NCBI GenBank assembly: GCA_016192135.1
Contig: JACPUR010000013.1
Coordinates: 124,001 to 188,000 of the forward strand
Direction of reading: 5' to 3'
Source of the DNA: Candidatus Tectomicrobia bacterium
GTDB lineage: Bacteria; UBA8248
DNA: 64,000 bases
Each line of letters opens with the position of its first letter. The stretch's first letter is position 1. The translations under genes were made by a program, and so were the position numbers. Positions 59,223 to 64,000 of the stretch are shown here, piece after piece. Below the pieces are notes generated by a model. It had not been told where the DNA came from. It did not search any database and worked only from the letters and a program-made list of their open reading frames with translations.

Positions 59223-60263
59223 CTACGCGACCCGCCGCCGCGCCACCGAGAGCCAGAAAGCGGCGATGATGATGCCCCCAATGATCATCTGCTGGACGAA
59301 GGTGGACACCCCCAGGATGTTCAGGCCGTTCCCCAGGAAGGCGATGATGAGGACGCCCATGGCCGTCCGGTAAATGCCGCCCTCGCCGCCCATGAAGTTT
59401 GTCCCTCCGATGGCCACGGAGGCGATGCCGTCCATCAGAAGGGGGAAGCCTCCCAGGTGGGGATGTCCCGAGGCCGAGCGGGACGAGAGGAGATAGGCGG
59501 CGACGGCCACGCAGAGGCCGCTCACCATGTAGATGACCATCTTCACCCGCTGCACCGGCACCCCCGACATGGCGGCGGCCTCCTCGTTCCCGCCGATGGC
59601 GTACACGTACCGGCCGAAAGGCGTCCGGCTCATCAGGAGGTACAGGAGGCCCGCCACCCCCAGGGCCACGAGGAGAGGGACCGGGACGGGGCCGATGTGC
59701 CCCTGCCCCAGCCAGAAGAAGACGGGCGCTTGCACGCTCTTCCCGGTCACGTCCATGAAAAAGAGGGTCCGGCCGGAGGTATAGACCAAGGCCAGCCCGC
59801 CCGCGATGTAGAGCATCCCGACCGTCGCCAGGAACGGCTGGATCCGGACGTAGGCCACCATCAGCCCGGTGAAGAGCCCGGCCGCCGCGCCCGCGAGCAG
59901 TCCGATGGAGGTTCCGGCCGCGAAGCCGAAGTGGATGATGGCGTCCACGGCGACGACGCTCACCAGGCTCGCCACCATCCCCTGCGAGAGATCGATACCC
60001 GCGCTGAGGATGGTGATGGTCTGGCCCGCGGCGATGATGTAGAGGATGGCCGCGTGGCGGATCACGTTGCCCAGGTTCTCGCCCGTCAGGAAGTGCGGGC
60101 TGCGGAGCGAGAAGAAGACCCCCATGCCCACCAGCGCCGCCGCCAGCAGGACCACCTGCCAGTCCACTTCGGCAGGGAGCTGAGGCCGCGCCACCGCCGT
60201 GCGAATCCGCGCTGCGGCACCGGCCGCGTCCAAGGCTTGCGTTCTCTCGGGTGCCGTTTCCAT
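59223..60263 (-). CDS. sugar-type ABC transporter permease (RbsC-like), second subunit
   Basis: A 346-residue BPD_transp_2 permease. Features: ILYIIAAGQTITILSAGIDLSQG near residue 75, the periplasmic/cytoplasmic R-T-P-F-G-R-Y-V-Y-A-I-G-G-N-E-E-A-A segment, GGTNFMGGEGG and NGLNILGVSTF near the end. ATG 60263 follows GAGGGAAG. The overlapping frames are antisense or shifted shadows. It lies 20 bp after the first permease and 61 bp before the binding protein. The two permeases are different from each other, so a heterodimeric channel is likely. Confidence 0.9.
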   Translation of the reverse strand: METAPERTQALDAAGAAARIRTAVARPQLPAEVDWQVVLLAAALVGMGVFFSLRSPHFLTGENLGNVIRHAAILYIIAAGQTITILSAGIDLSQGMVASLVSVVAVDAIIHFGFAAGTSIGLLAGAAAGLFTGLMVAYVRIQPFLATVGMLYIAGGLALVYTSGRTLFFMDVTGKSVQAPVFFWLGQGHIGPVPVPLLVALGVAGLLYLLMSRTPFGRYVYAIGGNEEAAAMSGVPVQRVKMVIYMVSGLCVAVAAYLLSSRSASGHPHLGGFPLLMDGIASVAIGGTNFMGGEGGIYRTAMGVLIIAFLGNGLNILGVSTFVQQMIIGGIIIAAFWLSVARRRVA

Positions 60264-60283
60264 CGGTCTTCCCTCGGCCATCC

Positions 60284-61273
60284 TCAGCGCCGCTGCACGC
60301 CCCGCATGGCCGTGGCGGCCACGGAGGCCAGAATAATTCCGCCAATGACCACCTGCTGAATGAAGGTGGACATCCCCAGCAGGTTCAGGCCGTTCACCAT
60401 GAGGCTGATCACCAGCATCCCGAGGAAGGTCTTGAGGACGCCCCCCCGGCCGCCGAAGAGGGAGGTTCCCCCGATGACCACCGATCCCAGGGACTGGAGG
60501 AGAAGATCGCCGCCGCCCAGGAGCGGCTCGCCCGAGATCGCTCGGGCCGTGAGGATGTATCCCCCGATGCCGCTCAGTATCCCGCTCAGGGTGTAGACCC
60601 CGACCAGCACCCAGGGCACCCGGATTCCCGAGGTAAGCGCCGCCTCGGGGTGCCCGCCCACTGCGTAGATGTGGCGGCCCAGCCGCGTCCGCTGGAGAAA
60701 GAAGTGAAGGAAGACGAGCCCGATGCCCATGAACACGGCCGGGACGGGCACCGGGCCCAGGCTTCCCTGCCCCACCCACGCGAAGTAGGGCAGGATGTCC
60801 TCTGGGATGCCGGCGATGGGCTCCCCCCCCGTATATTGCAGGGCGAGGCCGGCGGCCACGAACGATGTGCCCACGGTCACGATGATGGGGCTGAGGCGGA
60901 CGATTCCCACCAGGACGCCGTTGATGAGCCCCACCACGAGCCCCACCAGAAGCCCGGCGCCGGTGCCCGCCGCCAGGCCGAACTGCATCATCACTCCAAT
61001 GGTGATCACGCTGGTCAGGCTCACGATTGAGCCCTGAGAGAGGTCGATGCCGCCCGCCAGCAGACAGAGGGTCTGGCCCATCGCCAGGAAAAAGAGGGGG
61101 CTGGCCTGGCGCAGGATATTGGAGAAGTTCTCCACCCGGAGGAAGTGGGGCGAGAGACTCGTATAGACGACGCCCATGCCGGCCAGCACGGCCAGGAGAG
61201 CCACATCGCTCCAGGCGATGTTCCAGCCCTTCCGTCCCGGCAGATGACCCGCGGCCGCCTCGACCGTCGCCAT
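60284..61273 (-). CDS. sugar-type ABC transporter permease (RbsC-like), first subunit
   Basis: A 329-residue BPD_transp_2 permease, paralogous to the next gene. FLAMGQTLCLLAGGIDLSQ, the TRLGRHIYAVGGHPEAA segment, GGTSLFGGRGG and NGLNLLGMSTFIQQ match the family. It starts 10 bp after the ATPase stop. Having two permease genes per operon occurs in several CUT2 systems and points to a heterodimer. ATG 61273 lies behind GGGAGGAACC. Confidence 0.9.
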   Translation of the reverse strand: MATVEAAAGHLPGRKGWNIAWSDVALLAVLAGMGVVYTSLSPHFLRVENFSNILRQASPLFFLAMGQTLCLLAGGIDLSQGSIVSLTSVITIGVMMQFGLAAGTGAGLLVGLVVGLINGVLVGIVRLSPIIVTVGTSFVAAGLALQYTGGEPIAGIPEDILPYFAWVGQGSLGPVPVPAVFMGIGLVFLHFFLQRTRLGRHIYAVGGHPEAALTSGIRVPWVLVGVYTLSGILSGIGGYILTARAISGEPLLGGGDLLLQSLGSVVIGGTSLFGGRGGVLKTFLGMLVISLMVNGLNLLGMSTFIQQVVIGGIILASVAATAMRGVQRR

Positions 61274-61283
61274 GGTTCCTCCC

Positions 61284-62792
61284 TCAGACCGCCGCCGGCG
61301 CGGCGGGCGGGGCTTCGTCCAGCATGGCGGCGCGGAGGATCTTCTCCTGGGTGGCTTCCGCCCGCGAGAACTCGCCCGTGAGGCGGCCCTCCCGCATCAC
61401 CAGAATCCGATCGCTCATGCCCAGGATCTCCGGCATCTCCGAGGAAATCATCAAGACGCCGGCGCCGCCCCGGGCCAGCTCCACCATGAGCCGGTGCACC
61501 TCGTACTTGGCCCCCACGTCGATGCCGCGCGTCGGCTCATCGAAGATGAGCACATCCGCCCCCGAGCAGAGCCACTTGGCCAGGACCACCTTCTGCTGAT
61601 TGCCACCGCTCAGGAACCGCACCTGGCGGTCCAGCCTCGGCGTGGCGATGTTCAGCCTCCCGGCGTACTCACGGGGCAGGACTGCCTCGCGCTTGCGGTC
61701 GAGGAACAGCCACCGGACAAGGCGCCCCAGGGCGACCAGGGTGATGTTGGCGGCCACGGAGAGAAGGAGGATGACACCTTGGTTCTTGCGATCCTCGGGG
61801 ATGAGCCCCAGGCCCCGGCGGATGGTATCGCGCGGGGTACGGGGGCGGAGGCGCTCACCTCTCAGCACGATGTTTCCCTGGTCGGCGCGATCCACCCCGA
61901 GGATAGCCCGGGCCATCTCCGTGCGGCCTGCGCCCACCAGCCCCGCCAGACCCAGGATTTCCCCTCGGCGGAGCGAAAAGCTGATGTCCCGGAAGGCGTT
62001 CCCTTCCCCCAGGCCCTCCACCCGGAGCACCTCCTCGCCAGCCTCCCGGGGCTCCCAGGGGAACTTCTCCGCCAGCTCCCGGCCCACCATGAGGCGGATG
62101 GTGTCTTCCGGCGAGAGCTCCTGTACCGGACCCGTGTGCACGTGACGTCCGTCCCGCAGGATGGACACCCGGTCCCCGATTTCCGCCACCTCCTCGAGCC
62201 TGTGGGAGATGTAGATAATCCCGACCCCCTGTTCCCGCAGGCGCCGGACGACAGCGAAGAGAGCCTTCACTTCCTCCTGGTCCAGCGATGAAGTGGGCTC
62301 GTCCATCACCATGATGCGGCAGCGGGCGCGGATGGCCTTGGCGATCTCCACCATCTGGCGGTCGGCCACGCTCAGCTCTTCCACAGGGATGCGCGGATCC
62401 AGCGAGCGGCCGAGGCTCCGAAGGAAATCGGCCGAGACGGAATTCATGGTGGCCCGGTCGATGAGACGGGCAGGGCCGACCGGCTCCTCGCCCAGGAAGA
62501 TGTTTTCCGCGACCGAGAGCTGAGGGATCAGGTTCAGCTCTTGATAAATCGTGCGTATCCCGAGCTCCCGGGCGCGGCGCGGCGAGTCTATTTCCACCTC
62601 CTTCCCCTCCAGAAGGATGCGGCCTTCGTCCTTCTGGTAGAGCCCGGCGAGAATCTTGATGAGGGTGGACTTTCCGGCGCCGTTCTCGCCCAGCAGGACG
62701 TGTACCTCCCCGGCGCGCAGGTCGAAATTCACGGCGTCCAGGGCGCGGACCCCGGGGAACTCCTTGGCGATTCCTTCCATGCGGAGCACCAT
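61284..62792 (-). CDS. sugar ABC transporter ATP-binding protein (RbsA/MglA-like, duplicated)
   Basis: A 502-residue CUT2-type ATPase with two ABC domains. The first has Walker A GENGAGKS near residues 35-42, signature LSVADRQMVEIA and Walker B CRIMVMDEPTSSLD; the second has the usual degenerate P-loop GLVGAGRTE and signature LSGGNQQKVVLA with LIFDEPTRGID. ATG 62792 follows AAGGACG; the frame open to 62933 covers the leader. First gene of the operon, behind a perfect TTGACA promoter. It energises the RbsC-like permease pair. Confidence 0.93.
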   Translation of the reverse strand: MVLRMEGIAKEFPGVRALDAVNFDLRAGEVHVLLGENGAGKSTLIKILAGLYQKDEGRILLEGKEVEIDSPRRARELGIRTIYQELNLIPQLSVAENIFLGEEPVGPARLIDRATMNSVSADFLRSLGRSLDPRIPVEELSVADRQMVEIAKAIRARCRIMVMDEPTSSLDQEEVKALFAVVRRLREQGVGIIYISHRLEEVAEIGDRVSILRDGRHVHTGPVQELSPEDTIRLMVGRELAEKFPWEPREAGEEVLRVEGLGEGNAFRDISFSLRRGEILGLAGLVGAGRTEMARAILGVDRADQGNIVLRGERLRPRTPRDTIRRGLGLIPEDRKNQGVILLLSVAANITLVALGRLVRWLFLDRKREAVLPREYAGRLNIATPRLDRQVRFLSGGNQQKVVLAKWLCSGADVLIFDEPTRGIDVGAKYEVHRLMVELARGGAGVLMISSEMPEILGMSDRILVMREGRLTGEFSRAEATQEKILRAAMLDEAPPAAPAAV

Positions 62793-63208
62793 CGAAAGCG
62801 TCCTTCCCGAGCTCGCGCCGCATCTCACGCCCGCCGCTGGAACCGCCCGGCAAGATCGAGGAGATGCCCGGCGTGAGCGCCAGACTGGAGGGGCCATGCC
62901 GGATAACAGGGTGCCCAACCGCTGGGGAAACAAGAGAAATATAGTTTCTACTCCGATTTTATGTCAACCTCCCTATCTCATTTTTACCGCTTATTAGCTG
63001 GCCGCAGATGATCCCCGTAATTTTTAAGGGCCCAAATGGGACCAAAGACATCCAATTCAAAGACTTGTCCGACGGCTCGCCCGGACGGCCCGAGCCCGCC
63101 GGGAGGCTCCCACCCCCGTCTTGCCGCATCGTGTTCCGGAGATCTGGGGACCCCCCCTGAATGCGCTTTACCTCGGCATCAAGCCGACGAGCGTCTCTCG
63201 CCCGGATG
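62793..63208. other. intergenic region with promoter of the sugar ABC operon
   Basis: No supportable gene on either strand. It holds the promoter at 62938-62967, the sugar operon leader (about 140 nt) and the 3' flank of the amidase gene, in which I see no terminator hairpin. Confidence 0.5.
62938..62967 (-). promoter_or_regulatory. sigma70 promoter for the sugar ABC operon
   Basis: On the minus strand a perfect TTGACA (62962-62967) and TATATT (62938-62943), 18-bp spacer, within a short A/T-rich island. The leader to ATG 62792 would be about 140 nt. Confidence 0.6.
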
Positions 63209-64000
63209 TCAGGCCGGATTGGCGATCTCGCTTCGCCAGCCCAGTTCCTCCTCGCACCAGCGGGCGGCCGCCAGGAGATCGGATTCGCCGAAGCGTCTCC
63301 CTCCCAGTTGAAGCCCCATCGGCAGGCCCTCCTTTCCCCTTCCGGCCGGAAGCGTGATGCAAGGCAAGCCCGAATGGCTGAACGCCTCCGTGGCCAGCCG
63401 GTTCACCTGGGAGGGCTTCCCCCCCGGAGCAGCTCCCCAGGGAGGCGGGAAGCTCGCCATGGAAGGGAGGAGTAAAAGCTCGTGGCGCCTCAAGAGCGTT
63501 TCCAGCTCTCGGGCGAGCCGGGCCCGGAAGCGCAAAGCCCGCAGATAATGGACGGCGGGAATCATGAAGCCCGAGAGCACGGTTTGCCGGATGGTCGGGG
63601 CGTAGTCTTCCGGGCAGGCACGGAAGAGCGCCTCGTGGTAGCTCGCCGCCTCGGCCCGCATGATGATCCGGTGGGTGGCATGCATGAGGTCGAAGTCGAA
63701 GGGCAGATCCCCCTCTTCCACAGCGACCCCCGCCTCCCGCAGGCGCGCGGCCTCGCGCAGGGCGGCATCCGCGACCTCCGGATGGGCCCGGGAAAGAAGC
63801 CCTTTCAAGAAGAGCACGCTCCCGGGCCGGCGGGGGAGCGACTCCGCCGGGTAGTCGGGGACGGGCGCGTCGGCGGCGGTGTCGTCCGCGGGATGGGCCC
63901 CCGCGATGTGGGCGAGCAGAAGGGCGGCGTCCTCCGCGGTCCGCGAGAGGACCCCCAGGTGGTCCAAGGTCCAGGAAAGCGAGAACACGCCCGCCAGGGG
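63209..64000 (-). CDS. amidase signature family protein, partial (5' end outside window)
   Basis: The last 263 codons of an amidase, truncated by the window edge. The visible part opens with GVFSLSWTLDHLGVLSRTAEDAALL, the segment just after the catalytic Ser loop in amidase-signature enzymes, and ends with GLPCITLPAGRGKEGLPMGLQLGGRRFGE, the classic C-terminal block of GatA/AtzF-like amidases. The catalytic Ser-cisSer-Lys lies beyond 64000. Relation to GatA is unlikely because no GatB or GatC gene is near; an amide-catabolising enzyme is more probable, in keeping with the surrounding hydrolases. Confidence 0.88.
   Translation of the reverse strand, partial: PLAGVFSLSWTLDHLGVLSRTAEDAALLLAHIAGAHPADDTAADAPVPDYPAESLPRRPGSVLFLKGLLSRAHPEVADAALREAARLREAGVAVEEGDLPFDFDLMHATHRIIMRAEAASYHEALFRACPEDYAPTIRQTVLSGFMIPAVHYLRALRFRARLARELETLLRRHELLLLPSMASFPPPWGAAPGGKPSQVNRLATEAFSHSGLPCITLPAGRGKEGLPMGLQLGGRRFGESDLLAAARWCEEELGWRSEIANPA

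Noticed and set aside
59158-60345. 395-codon minus-strand frame over the second sugar permease
   Set aside because: A shifted frame of the true permease (59223-60263), which alone shows membrane segments and family motifs.

Overview
The window is GC-rich bacterial chromosome (roughly two thirds G+C by eye) with dense, mostly operonic genes, GGAGG-type ribosome binding sites and several GTG/TTG starts. I see no rRNA, tRNA, CRISPR array, integrase, transposase or phage gene. The content is catabolic and transport-heavy: six transporter sets plus an orphan binding protein, amidohydrolases, cyclases, a nitrilase, a CocE-type hydrolase, hydantoinase/oxoprolinase-type subunits and corrinoid proteins. 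This is the kind of gene set seen in large-genome uncultured soil, marine or sponge-associated lineages such as Rokubacteria, Tectomicrobia or related Deltaproteobacteria-like groups. That placement is inference from gene content only; no marker gene is present.

Layout: 1-6.0 kb holds a partial DUF5522-like gene, a geranylgeranyl-reductase-type flavoprotein, a YceI protein, a VOC epimerase-like gene, an SDR and a membrane-anchored repeat protein. 6.0-8.1 kb (minus) is an alpha/beta hydrolase - cysteine hydrolase - RidA operon resembling rutD-rutB-rutC. 8.3-12.6 kb (plus) is a HyuA/HyuB pair; HyuB carries a C-terminal zinc ribbon like the acetone carboxylase gamma subunit. 12.5-17.3 kb (minus) is an SDR plus an iron-type ABC importer. 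17.5-20.1 kb holds divergent DUF4392 and MmgE/PrpD genes. 20.1-26.9 kb (minus) is a peptide-type ABC operon without ATPases, followed by an M28 peptidase, a maleate-isomerase-like enzyme and a threonine-synthase-like enzyme. 27.1-30.0 kb (plus) holds an M24 protein with lost metal ligands and an orphan solute-binding protein. 30.2-33.2 kb (minus) is a B12-binding-type radical SAM protein and a nitrilase. 33.5-37.3 kb (minus) is an SsuABC-like importer plus an amidohydrolase. 37.35-38.76 kb (plus) is a pair of cyclases, followed by a 757-bp gene-free region with A/T-tract repeats. 39.5-42.6 kb (minus) is an MBL-fold hydrolase - amidohydrolase - LVIVD-repeat operon.

42.9-46.3 kb (minus) encodes the most striking protein here: a molybdopterin oxidoreductase fused in frame to a complete IscS/NifS-type cysteine desulfurase. 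46.4-52.0 kb (minus) is a CocE/NonD hydrolase and a TAXI-type TRAP transporter. A compact divergent promoter separates the latter from an alpha/beta hydrolase (52.3-53.3 kb, plus). 53.3-57.8 kb (minus) is a four-gene corrinoid methyl-transfer operon: homocysteine S-methyltransferase, corrinoid protein, UroD-family methyltransferase and RACo-like reactivase. It looks like a split, pterin-independent counterpart of methionine synthase. 58.1-62.8 kb (minus) is a ribose-type sugar ABC operon, and the window ends inside an amidase gene.

Start sites were chosen by ribosome binding site and family alignment from memory. Promoters were picked by eye and are provisional.
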